Assembly (NCBI GenBank): GCA_904420265.1
Contig: CAJFUU010000025.1
Location: 1-23,514, forward strand
From: an uncultured Clostridia bacterium
GTDB lineage: Bacteria; Bacillota; Clostridia; Christensenellales; Aristaeellaceae
Direction of reading: 5' to 3'
DNA length: 23,514 nucleotides
Part shown: in pieces, positions 7,720-15,499 of the stretch
Numbering within the stretch: the first letter of the stretch is position 1
Layout of the letters: every line of letters begins with the position of its first letter
Notes under the pieces: model-generated
Databases searched by the model: none
Seen by the model: the letters and a program-made list of their open reading frames with translations, nothing else
Told to the model about the DNA's origin: nothing
Translations under genes and position numbers: made by a program

Positions 7720-9300
7720 TCAGAGCCTTCCCGTCATCAGCCGTTCGGCGCACTTTATGCCGTCTACCGCCGCGGAGAGGATGCCCCCGGCATAGCCCGC
7801 GCCTTCGCCGCAGGGATACAGGCCCCGCAGGACGCTTTCACAATTTGTATCGCGCTCAATGCGCACAGGGGAACTGGAGCGCGTTTCCGGGCCGGTGAGC
7901 ACCGCGCCAGGGCTGGCGAAGCCCTTCAGGCGGCGGTCAAAGAGGCGAATGGCCTCGCGCATGCCCTCCACGGCGTAATCCGGCAGACAGCGGGCCAGGT
8001 CGGTATAGCAGACGCCGGGGCGATAGCTGGGAAGCACGTCGCCCGCGCCTTGGGAGGCCCTTCCCGCCAGAAAATCCCCGACGCGCTGGGCGGGGGCCCG
8101 GAAATCTCCCCCCGCCAATTCAAAGGCGCGCCTCTCCCACGCCCGCTGGAAGCGCACTCCGGCCAACGGGTCGCCGCCGGGGAAGTCCGTGGGCGAGACG
8201 GAGATGAGCAGGGCGCTGTTGGCGTTTTGACCGTCCCGGGCGAAGGGGCTCATGCCGTTGGTGACCACGCCGCCTGCCTCCGAGGCCGCCGCCACCACCG
8301 TGCCGCCCGGGCACATGCAAAACGTGTAGGCGGCGCGCCCGTCCGGCAAGTGGGCGCTCAGGCGGTATTCCGCCGCGGGCAGAGCCGGATGGCCGGCGCT
8401 TTTGCCGTACTGCGCCCGGTCGATGAGCGTTTGCGCGTGTTCAATGCGCGCGCCGACGGAAAAAGGCTTGGGCGACATCGGCACGCCCAGTTCATGCAGC
8501 ATGGCGAACGTATCGCGGGCGCTGTGTCCCACGGCGAGGAGGACGTTCTCCGTTTCGATTTCCAGCCGTTCCCCGCCGCGCAAACACACCGCGCCGCGCA
8601 CGCAGCCGGCCTCGGCCAGCAGCCCAATCAACCGCGTTTCAAACAGCACTTCCCCGCCCAGACGGATGATCTCTTCGCGGATGGCGCGCACCGCCCCGGG
8701 CAGGCGGTCGGTTCCCACATGCGGCCGGGCTTCCCAGAGGATTTGCTCGGGCGCGCCGAAGCGGGCCAGCGTTTCCAGCACTTCGCGGCAGCGCGGGTCC
8801 TTGACGCCGGAATTGAGTTTGCCATCGGAAAACGCGCCCGCGCCACCTTCCCCGAACTGCACGTTGCTTTCAGGGTCGAGCGCGCCGCCGTTCCAGAAGG
8901 CGTTTACGTCCCGGGCGCGCTCGTCCACGCGCTTGCCGCGCTCCACCACCAGCGGGGCAAGGCCGGCGCGGGCCAGCGTCAGGGCCGCGAACAATCCCGC
9001 CGGGCCAAGCCCGACCACCAGGGGACGGTGCGCAAGCACGCGCGGCGCAGGCAGCGCCCGCGCTTCCGGCGGGGAAACGCGTTCGCTGCCCCTGGGAAGC
9101 GCCTTCATGGGGCGCTTGGTTTCCACATCCAGCGTGAGCACAAAGCGTATGTCCCCCTTGTCGCGCGCGTCCACCGAGCGCTTGCGCAGGCGTACGTTGG
9201 CGATGTCCTCCGGAGCGCAGCGAAGCGCCCTCGCGGCATGCGCGGCGAGGGGCGTATTTTCATAATCCAGCGGCAGTTTGAGTTGCGTTATGCGTATCAT
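7720..9300 (-). CDS. COG2509-type FAD-dependent protein (uncharacterised dehydrogenase family)
   Basis: A 526-residue protein. Residues 1-70 form a small N-terminal domain (IRITQLKLPLDY, then VRLRKRSVDARDKGDIRFVLTLDV) typical of this family. A Rossmann dinucleotide site VVGLGPAGLFAALTLARAG (95-113) with acidic Glu120 follows. Downstream are FGEGGAGAFSDGKLNSGVKD, VLLAVGHSARDTF and a C-terminal YPCGEGAGYAGGILSAAVDGIKCAE FAD-closing motif. The family is widespread in Clostridia and Bacteroidetes; its substrate is unknown. The start ATG at 9300 overlaps the TGA of the preceding flavoprotein (GCATGA). A longer reading from 9357 would have 19 extra residues with no RBS. The enzyme looks intact. Confidence 0.88.
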   Translation of the reverse strand: MIRITQLKLPLDYENTPLAAHAARALRCAPEDIANVRLRKRSVDARDKGDIRFVLTLDVETKRPMKALPRGSERVSPPEARALPAPRVLAHRPLVVGLGPAGLFAALTLARAGLAPLVVERGKRVDERARDVNAFWNGGALDPESNVQFGEGGAGAFSDGKLNSGVKDPRCREVLETLARFGAPEQILWEARPHVGTDRLPGAVRAIREEIIRLGGEVLFETRLIGLLAEAGCVRGAVCLRGGERLEIETENVLLAVGHSARDTFAMLHELGVPMSPKPFSVGARIEHAQTLIDRAQYGKSAGHPALPAAEYRLSAHLPDGRAAYTFCMCPGGTVVAAASEAGGVVTNGMSPFARDGQNANSALLISVSPTDFPGGDPLAGVRFQRAWERRAFELAGGDFRAPAQRVGDFLAGRASQGAGDVLPSYRPGVCYTDLARCLPDYAVEGMREAIRLFDRRLKGFASPGAVLTGPETRSSSPVRIERDTNCESVLRGLYPCGEGAGYAGGILSAAVDGIKCAERLMTGRL

Positions 9301-10463
9301 GCCCTGAGCCTTTCGTCGATCGAGCGGGCGGCGAGCAGCGCCGACGCCCACGCCCATTGCAGGTTGTAGCCCCCGCAGGGGCCGTCCACGTCCAACACTT
9401 CCCCGGCGGCATACAAGCCGCGCACGTTGCGGGATTCCAGCGTTTGCGCATCGAACTGCGCGCCCGAAAGCCCCCCTGCGGTCACCTGCGCCTGGTCAAA
9501 GCCGCGCGCGCCGCGCACGGGCAGCGTCCAACCGGCAAGCATGTCCTCAAGGGCGGCAAGTTCCGCGCCCGTCAGTTCCGACGCCGTTTTCGCCTGCGGG
9601 ATGCCCGCGCTCTTGACCAGCGCCTGCCCCACGCGCCGGGGCACGACGCCGTTGAGAAAGTCCTCCATGCGCCGCTTGGGCAGCATGCGGGCGCGCGCGG
9701 ACAAATCCAGGCGTCCGTCCGGGGAAAAGTCAATCGCAAGCGATGCGCCGGGGCGGGCAAAGCGGGCAAGCTGCATGGCGGCGATGCCGGAAACCCCGTA
9801 TTCGGTAAAAAGGATTTCGCCGCGTTCCTTTCGCCCTTCCAGAGACAGGGCGCATTGCGCGCGCAGGCCCTTGAGCGCAGGCGCCGGCTCGGTTTCCAGC
9901 GGCGCAAGCGCCGGCGTCCGGCGGGTGAAGCGATGGCCCAGCGCCTTGACAAACGGCGCGTCCGCCGCCCCCAACGAAGGCGCGGCCAGGCCGCCCGTGG
10001 CCAGCAGCGCGCAACGGCCGGCTGCCTGCCGCCCATCCTCTGCCGTGGCGATCATCTCCCGGGAAAGGGCGCGCACGCGAAAGCCGGTGATTTCCTCTCC
10101 CCCGGCCTCCTGCAGCGCCAGCCGCAGGGCGTCCAGCACCGACGAAGCCATATTGCTGGCCGGGTAGGCGCGCCCCTGCGCATCCACGCGCGCGGGAACG
10201 CCCAAAGAGGCAAAAAACTCCAGCACCTTTGCCGACGGAAAGGCGCAAAGCGCGCCCCGGGCGAGCGCATGGTCGCCGAAGTAATCCTCCGGACGGGCTC
10301 CTGTATTGGTGAAATTGCAGCGGCCGTTGCCGGTGGCGAGCAGCTTGCGCCCCACGCGCGCCTGCGCTTCCAGCACAGCCACGCGGCGGCCCCTGCGCGC
10401 CAGCGCTACCGCCGCCGCCAGGCCCGCCGCGCCGCCGCCGAGGATAATGGCGTCGTATCTCAC
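9297..10463 (-). CDS. HI0933/BaiN-family NAD(P)/FAD-dependent oxidoreductase
   Basis: A 388-residue flavoprotein of the COG2081 family, which includes HI0933, YhiN and the clostridial BaiN. The FAD motif is IILGGGAAGLAAAVALARRG (7-25) with Glu32. GRKLLATGNGRCNFTN (38-53) is the diagnostic signature of the family. LLATGGLAAPSLGAADAPFV, FTEYGVSGIAAMQL and the C-terminal YAAGEVLDVDGPCGGYNLQWAWASALLAA are also typical. BaiN itself has been proposed to act in bile-acid 7-dehydroxylation, but most members have no assigned substrate and nothing nearby supports that role. Translation starts at a GTG that overlaps the helD stop (GTGA). The 3' end overlaps the next gene. Confidence 0.88.
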   Translation of the reverse strand: MRYDAIILGGGAAGLAAAVALARRGRRVAVLEAQARVGRKLLATGNGRCNFTNTGARPEDYFGDHALARGALCAFPSAKVLEFFASLGVPARVDAQGRAYPASNMASSVLDALRLALQEAGGEEITGFRVRALSREMIATAEDGRQAAGRCALLATGGLAAPSLGAADAPFVKALGHRFTRRTPALAPLETEPAPALKGLRAQCALSLEGRKERGEILFTEYGVSGIAAMQLARFARPGASLAIDFSPDGRLDLSARARMLPKRRMEDFLNGVVPRRVGQALVKSAGIPQAKTASELTGAELAALEDMLAGWTLPVRGARGFDQAQVTAGGLSGAQFDAQTLESRNVRGLYAAGEVLDVDGPCGGYNLQWAWASALLAARSIDERLRA

Positions 10464-12601
10464 AGCACAATTCCCAGCTTTTCAAGCATTTTTTCGTCGG
10501 CCAGCAGCGCCGCCGCATGCAGGGCGCGCGAGCAGGCCGTATAAAGGCGGCGCCGCTCGTCGTCGGTCAGCTCCGCGTCCGGCCAGACGACGATGACCGC
10601 GTCAAATTCCAGCCCTTTCATCAGGTGATAGCTGCCAACCACGCAGTCTCCGGTTTCGTAGTTCTGATCGTCCTCGCCGCCGTCGAAGCGGTACACGCCC
10701 TCCAATTTCTGGCTGAGGTTCTCCGCCTGCTTCTGCGTGCGGGTAATGACGGCGATGGAATGGTATCCCTCCGCGCGCAGGCGCGCCAGCGTCTGTTGCA
10801 CGGCCTCGAGGCTGTAACCGGCCACCACGGGCATATCGCCCTCACGGCCAAATGGCTTGAGGCGCTCCGCATCGGGGAGTATGGCGTTGCACAGCCGGGC
10901 GATGGGCAGCGTGGAGCGATAGCAGCGGCTGAGCGAAAACACCTTCGCGTCCGGATCCCCAAAACAGGCTCCCCAGTTTTCGGGGCGGCAGGCATCCATG
11001 CCCGGGCAAGTGCGCTGCATGGGATCGCCCAAAAGCGTCACATGCGCGTTGGGGTGGTAAAGCGCCAGCATGGAAAGGGCGGTTTCGGAATAGTCCTGCG
11101 CTTCGTCCACCAGCAGGTGGTAAATGGTCTTATCCGGCGCGGCGAAACCCAGGCGCACCATCAGCCAGGCCTCGGCCACGGCGTCTTCCCACCAGGTCAG
11201 GCCCGCTTCGCGATTTTCGCGGTAGAGTTCGCGCAGCCTGGAGGGCGCATCGCGCATGACTTGCAAGAGCAAATCGCCGCCCTTGATTTCCAGCATGCCG
11301 CGCAATTGCGCGCGCACCGGCTGCAGGCGCTGCGAAACGGCCATTTTGCACACAAACGTCAACTCGCGCCCATGATAGTGGCTTTCGAACTGCTTTTCAT
11401 ACTGTTTGTACATGCTCGCTTCCCAACTGGCCACGCGCGTTTCCAGCGTGGCGCGCACGCGCGTAAGGCGCTGGGCCGGGGTGAGGAGTTTGAACTCGTC
11501 TTTGTACATGCGGCGCAGTTCCTCGCGACGGATGAGCAGCTGGCCGTCCAGCCATACGTTGGCAAAATCCGGCCCAAAGGTGGCGAAGGAATCGGCATAT
11601 TTGCGCAATCTTTCCAGAAAATCCTGCCCGCACTTGAAGCGCACGGATTCCCGGCGGTCTTCGTTGGCCGGGTCAAGAAGCGTTTCCAATTGTTTGAGCG
11701 GCGGTTCCACTTTTTTGCCGAGGATGCTTTCGACGATTTCCCGCAGCGTGCGGGAGCGGATATTTTCCTCGCCCAGTTCCGGCAGCACCGCGGATATGTA
11801 CTCCGAAAAGGCGCTGCCGGGGGAGAGAATCTGTATACGGCGGGCGTCGAGCGTATCGCGTTGGCGGTACATGAGGAAGGCGGCGCGATGCATGGCGATG
11901 GACGTCTTGCCCGATCCGGCCGCGCCCACAACCGAAATCACCCGCGCGTTTTCGTGGCGAATGGCGGCGGATTGTTCGGCCTGGATGGTGGAAACCACCT
12001 GGCGCATGTGGCGGGTGGTGGCCTGCGAAAGCAAATCCAGAAGCATGCCATCGTCAATGCTCAATTGCGTATCCACATAGTATTTGAGCCGGCCGTCCTC
12101 TATGCGGTACTGGCGCTTGAGCGTCATCTGCCCGCAGATTTCCCCGGAAGGACTGTCGTAACGGCAGGGGCCGGGCATGGAATCGTAATACAGCGAGCAC
12201 ACCGGCGCGCGCCAGTCGTGCACGAGCATTTCGCCGTTTTCATCCCGCAGGCTGTAAAGGCCGATGACGATCTTCTCGACCGTCTCCTCCCCCTCCTCGA
12301 TAAAATCCACGCGGGCAAAGAAGGGGCTCATCAGCATGCGGCGGTAGCGCTGGGCCAGATCGTCGGTAAAAGACTTGCGCACCAGATAGCGGTCCACCTC
12401 GGCGGAAAGCTGCTCCAAATCCTGCGGCGAAAGCGCCGTGGGCTTCATGCGCAATTCCTCCCAAGCGTCGGCGACGATCATGCGCACGGCCTCGGCATGG
12501 CTGCCGGAAATGCTCGTGGATTGTTCGATCACCGCCAGCAGCAGCTGCTGTACGCGCGCCGTGTATTCCTGTTCAGCGCGAAGCTCTTGCGGATTGTTCA
12601 C
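10460..12601 (-). CDS. helD: HelD-like superfamily 1 helicase (RNA polymerase recycling factor)
   Basis: A 713-residue UvrD-like SF1 ATPase. The N terminus (about 1-100) is helical and charged, as expected for the arm that enters RNA polymerase. LVHDWRAPVCSLYYD (126-140) is a HelD signature. Walker A is GAAGSGKT (226-233) with IAMHRAAFLMY after it. Walker B is LLVDEAQD (about 496-503). GDPMQRTC (525-532) and the late ITRTQKQAENL and YHLMKGLEFDAVIVV (motifs IV-V) complete the motor. HelD uses ATP to dislodge RNA polymerase from DNA. It starts at GTG 12601 behind GGGAGGG at 6 nt; the nearby ATG would run straight into a stop. It is followed by two flavoprotein genes with overlapping junctions. 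Confidence 0.88.
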   Translation of the reverse strand: MNNPQELRAEQEYTARVQQLLLAVIEQSTSISGSHAEAVRMIVADAWEELRMKPTALSPQDLEQLSAEVDRYLVRKSFTDDLAQRYRRMLMSPFFARVDFIEEGEETVEKIVIGLYSLRDENGEMLVHDWRAPVCSLYYDSMPGPCRYDSPSGEICGQMTLKRQYRIEDGRLKYYVDTQLSIDDGMLLDLLSQATTRHMRQVVSTIQAEQSAAIRHENARVISVVGAAGSGKTSIAMHRAAFLMYRQRDTLDARRIQILSPGSAFSEYISAVLPELGEENIRSRTLREIVESILGKKVEPPLKQLETLLDPANEDRRESVRFKCGQDFLERLRKYADSFATFGPDFANVWLDGQLLIRREELRRMYKDEFKLLTPAQRLTRVRATLETRVASWEASMYKQYEKQFESHYHGRELTFVCKMAVSQRLQPVRAQLRGMLEIKGGDLLLQVMRDAPSRLRELYRENREAGLTWWEDAVAEAWLMVRLGFAAPDKTIYHLLVDEAQDYSETALSMLALYHPNAHVTLLGDPMQRTCPGMDACRPENWGACFGDPDAKVFSLSRCYRSTLPIARLCNAILPDAERLKPFGREGDMPVVAGYSLEAVQQTLARLRAEGYHSIAVITRTQKQAENLSQKLEGVYRFDGGEDDQNYETGDCVVGSYHLMKGLEFDAVIVVWPDAELTDDERRRLYTACSRALHAAALLADEKMLEKLGIVL

Positions 12602-12669
12602 ATGCGTCCCTCCCTCGCGGCGCTGGGCCGGCTGGTTTTCCCGCGCCGGCAGGCGGCGCTCTCTTTCAT

Positions 12670-12698
12670 ATTATAACATATTGCTTCGGGAATTGCAA
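12670..12698 (-). promoter_or_regulatory. Sigma-70-type promoter for the helD operon
   Basis: On the minus strand TTGCAA (12693-12698) is followed at exactly 17 bp by a perfect TATAAT (12670-12675). The -10 covers the TAA stop of the upstream MFS gene. Transcription would begin near 12663, leaving a leader of about 60 nt before the helD GTG. Confidence 0.75.
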
Positions 12699-13813
12699 AA
12701 CGCGCCTCTCCATAGCGGGAAAAACGCCGCCAGCGCGGCAAAACACAGGCCCGCGCAGGCCAAAAAGCCGCCCGCCTGTCCCCAGGCGCGCGCCGCCAGG
12801 CCGCCCAGAGCGTTGCCCAGCACGCGCGCAAGGCCGTAACAGACCACGTTCAAAAGCGCCTGCCCAGAGGCCTGCGCTTTGGAGGGAACCTCGCGGCGGA
12901 TGTAGAGCGCCATGCTCACCGAAATGGCGATGTAGCCCAATCCGTGCAGCGCCTGGGAAGCGAGCAGCACGTAAGCGTTCTCTGCAAGGGCGGCCAGCAG
13001 CCAGCGCAGGCCGAGCGCCAGCGTGGAAAGCGCCGCCACGCCCGCCGCATCCAGGCGGCGAAAGAGGCGGTCGCTCGCCAGCAGAAAGGGAATCTCCGCC
13101 GCGGCGGCGACAAAATTCGCCCAGCCCAGCAGCGTCCCCGACGCCCCGGGCAGTTCCATAAAGCGCGTGGGGAAAAAGGCGTAGAAATAGCCCATCGTCG
13201 CCTGCGCGGGCAGTATAAAGGCCAGAAGGCGCACAAGGTCGCGGTTTTTCAAAAGCCGCAACGGTTGCACATCGCTTTGCGCCCGTTTTTCCCCGCCGAG
13301 CAGAAACGACGCGGCCAGCGCCACCAGCATCAGCGCCGCGGACGCCGCCGCCACCAGACCTTCCCGGCCGGAGGCGTCCAGGAAAAAGCCGAAAGCCAGC
13401 GCCGAGGCCGCGAACGCCAACGCGCCCATCAGGCGCGCCGGGCCAAAGGGGCGGTTTTCGCGCCGCAGGCGTTCAAGGGCCAGCGCGTCGCCGATGGGCT
13501 GCACGCCCGTATAGAAAAAACCAAACAGCGCCGCCAGCGCGAAAAGCGCGAACATGTCGCGCGAAAGCGTTTGCAAAAGCAGCAGCGCCGCCGAAGTCAG
13601 CAGCAGCGCGCGCAGTACGCGCCCGGGTTTGCGCGCCCGGTCGGCGAGCGCCCCAAAGAGCATCTGTCCCGGAATCGACGCCGCCGCCGCGAGGGCATAG
13701 ACCGCGCCGATCTGTGCGGAACCCAGCCCCCGCCCCCGGTAAAACAGGCTCATATAGCTCTGATAGACCGCGTGCGCCAGGTAATACGCGGCCATGTATA
13801 CTTTGACGCGCAT
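12671..13813 (-). CDS. MFS transporter (LacY/HcaT-like MFS_1-like family)
   Basis: A 380-residue permease with about 12 membrane helices, starting MRVKVYMAAYYLAHAVYQSYMSLFY. The loop-2 motif is GALADRARKPGRVLR, the MFS motif A, after PGQMLF. The second half begins after a short basic loop (GGEKRAQSDVQPLRLLKNRDLVRLL). The overall pattern resembles the MFS_1-like group that includes the LacY and 3-phenylpropionate (HcaT) permeases. The substrate cannot be read from sequence. An ATG 12 codons upstream (13849) lacks a ribosome site, whereas the chosen ATG follows AAAGGAGG at 5 nt. No convincing promoter was found upstream. No terminator separates it from helD, so some read-through into helD is likely. 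Confidence 0.85.
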   Translation of the reverse strand: MRVKVYMAAYYLAHAVYQSYMSLFYRGRGLGSAQIGAVYALAAAASIPGQMLFGALADRARKPGRVLRALLLTSAALLLLQTLSRDMFALFALAALFGFFYTGVQPIGDALALERLRRENRPFGPARLMGALAFAASALAFGFFLDASGREGLVAAASAALMLVALAASFLLGGEKRAQSDVQPLRLLKNRDLVRLLAFILPAQATMGYFYAFFPTRFMELPGASGTLLGWANFVAAAAEIPFLLASDRLFRRLDAAGVAALSTLALGLRWLLAALAENAYVLLASQALHGLGYIAISVSMALYIRREVPSKAQASGQALLNVVCYGLARVLGNALGGLAARAWGQAGGFLACAGLCFAALAAFFPLWRGAFCNSRSNML

Positions 13814-15445
13814 GCGCGCCTCCTTTCGCGCCGCGACCAGCCGTGCCATCTTTTCCCGGCATGGCCGCGCGGAAACTTCGCCGCTGTCCAGGTTTCTCAG
13901 GCCGGGCCGCGCAGACGCATCCGGCCGCCGGGCGCGCCGGCAAAGCGTTTGTCCGTTTTACATGCGCCGGAGCGCGTCCATTGCCCGAAGCCTTATACGC
14001 CGAAAAACCAGGCCGCCGAAAAAGCGAAAAAACTGTTTTTTGAAAAGCGTTGCCTGACGAAAGGGCTTCGACTCTTTGCCAAATTGCCGGCCTTTTCGCC
14101 ATGGAAAGCGCCGTTTTCGTGGCCATATCCTCGATGATGACAGATTTTTTACTGCTTTCCCGCGGCCATAGGCACTCCGCGCGGCCTTTCTTCCCGAAAG
14201 ATTTTTTGAAGGCTGAAAGCGCCCCAGCCTTTGGGAAAGCGGCCCTTCCGCGCATCCATCCATTCCCATGCGTGCGAACGGCTGTTTTCATAAACCAATG
14301 GGCAAACATGGCGTTTGCGGGAACCCGCGCCTGGAGGACGCGTCCAACGCGCATGGATTATGCGGCGAAAGGGTGTTTGCGTTCTGCAAGCCTCTTTTGA
14401 GGCCCTTCCGCGCATCCTTCCATTCCCATGCGTGCGAACGGATATTTTCATAAACCGGCGGATAAACAGGGCGTTTACGGGAACCCGCGCTTGGAGGACG
14501 CGTCCAACGCGCAAGGATTATGCGGCGAAAGGGAATTTGCGTTTTGCAAGCCTCTTTTGAGGCCCTTCCACGCATCCATTTCCATCCCATGCGTGCGAAC
14601 GGATATTTTCATAAACCGGTGGACAAACATGGCGTTTGCGGGAACCCGCGCCTGGAGGACGCGTCCAACGCGCAAGGATTATGGACGAAAGGATATTTGC
14701 GTTCTGCAAGCCCTTTTTTGAAGCCCTTTCGCGCATCCATCCATTCCCATATGCTATGCGCGAACAGGCGCTTGCATAGACCGATAGACACAAGGCGCTC
14801 GCGAGAACCCCGCGCAAAGGTTTATAACGCAAATGAGAACGCTTCACACGCCGCAGCCTTTTGAAAGCAAATTCTTCCGACGCATCTGCCAAATTCGTTT
14901 CCGGACGCGCGAATAAGCGCCTCAGTCAGTGTGCCGTGTCAAAAAGGCCTTGCCCGTCGCGGAACGGCAAGCGGCGAATCTGCAGCGCTCTTTCCCCGAC
15001 GGTCCGCGCGAAGCGTCCTCTCTGCAAAGATCTTCGCAGCAAAGGCGGCGGCAAAACCCGTCGAATCCACTCCCGAAGCGTCCATTGCCAGCGTTGCGAA
15101 TCTTCCCATCTTCTGCACTGATCACTTCCGCTCAACCGTCCGTATGGAGGGGCTTGAGCCGCCGGGCGCAGACGGCTGTTTCCGTTCCGACATACCAGGG
15201 CGGCGCGCAGCCTGCTGCATCGCCTCTCCGGTAGGCTGCCTTCCCGCGCGCAAGGGCATTTGGGGCATATCCAGGCAATTTATCTATACAATTTCTGTTC
15301 CGTGCCGCGAAAACCGGCGGCCGTTCCTGCCCTGGCCATCGCAATGGCGGCAAGGCGCGGCCTTCGCAGCTTCGTATGCAGACTGTCTATGCCCAGCGAT
15401 GCGCATAACCGCTTTCGCGTCCCCGGCAGCCCGGCAAACCGTGCG
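13814..15445. other. Gene-free stretch of 1.6 kb containing a tandem repeat array
   Basis: No reading frame here has a ribosome site, recognisable protein motif or consistent codon bias. Many frames on both strands are open only because stop codons are rare in GC-rich DNA. From 13814 to about 14240 there is unique sequence with A/T-runs (for example AAAAAACTGTTTTTT at about 14030-14045). The 160-bp array occupies 14241 to about 14870. From 14880 to 15445 I see unique sequence with one AT-rich patch near 15275-15300 and no RNA gene I can name. Confidence 0.6.
14241..14870. repeat. Tandem array of a 160-161 bp hairpin-rich unit, about four copies
   Basis: Units begin at 14241, 14401, 14561 and 14722. 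Copies 1 and 2 differ at about 15 of 160 positions by eye, copy 3 is similar with compensating 1-nt indels, and copy 4 is diverged and lacks the middle of the unit. Each of copies 1-3 carries GCGGGAACCCGC (14317-14328 in copy 1) and the perfect palindrome GGACGCGTCC (14336, 14496, 14657). Copies 1-2 end in a junction hairpin GCCTC-TTTT-GAGGC (14390-14403, 14550-14563). Copy 1 also has CGCAT-GGATT-ATGCG. The unit length is not a multiple of three, so the reading frame changes every copy and the array does not encode a repeat protein. There are no spacers, so it is not a CRISPR. The function is unknown. Confidence 0.9.
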
Positions 15446-15494
15446 GGAGGCGCCGCGCCGGGGGCAATCCATCCACAGCCGGCGCGGCGCCTCC
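15446..15494 (-). terminator. Perfect 16-bp inverted repeat after spoIIP
   Basis: GGAGGCGCCGCGCCGG (15446-15461) and its exact complement CCGGCGCGGCGCCTCC (15479-15494) flank a 17-nt loop, beginning 5 nt past the spoIIP stop. The hairpin would be very stable in either direction. It lacks a T-run, so it may be a Rho-assisted stop or an mRNA 3'-end stabiliser rather than a classical intrinsic terminator. Confidence 0.6.
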
Positions 15495-15499
15495 GCAGC

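Noticed and set aside
9300..10460. Bile-acid dehydroxylation (bai) locus suggested by the BaiN-like gene
   Set aside because: The HI0933/COG2081 family is broad, and no other bai gene (baiB, baiCD, baiE, baiH) is present in the window. The neighbours are helD and a COG2509 flavoprotein.
13992..13997. TATAAG as -10 of a promoter for the MFS gene
   Set aside because: The sequence 17 bp upstream (TTCGGC) is a poor -35, and the distance to the gene is about 180 nt, so it is not better than chance.
14241..14870. CRISPR array or repeat-protein gene in the tandem repeats
   Set aside because: The units are contiguous with no unique spacers, and 160 bp is not a multiple of three, so similar peptides appear in a different frame in each copy. 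No ribosome site fits any of them.
15140..15210. tRNA-like sequence on the minus strand (GGCTCAAGCCCCTCCA)
   Set aside because: The piece resembles a T-arm and acceptor end, but no matching 5' acceptor, anticodon stem or D-arm can be folded around it.
15287..15292. TACAAT as a promoter for a plus-strand RNA
   Set aside because: It is a 5/6 match to the -10 consensus, but no -35 lies at 16-18 bp.
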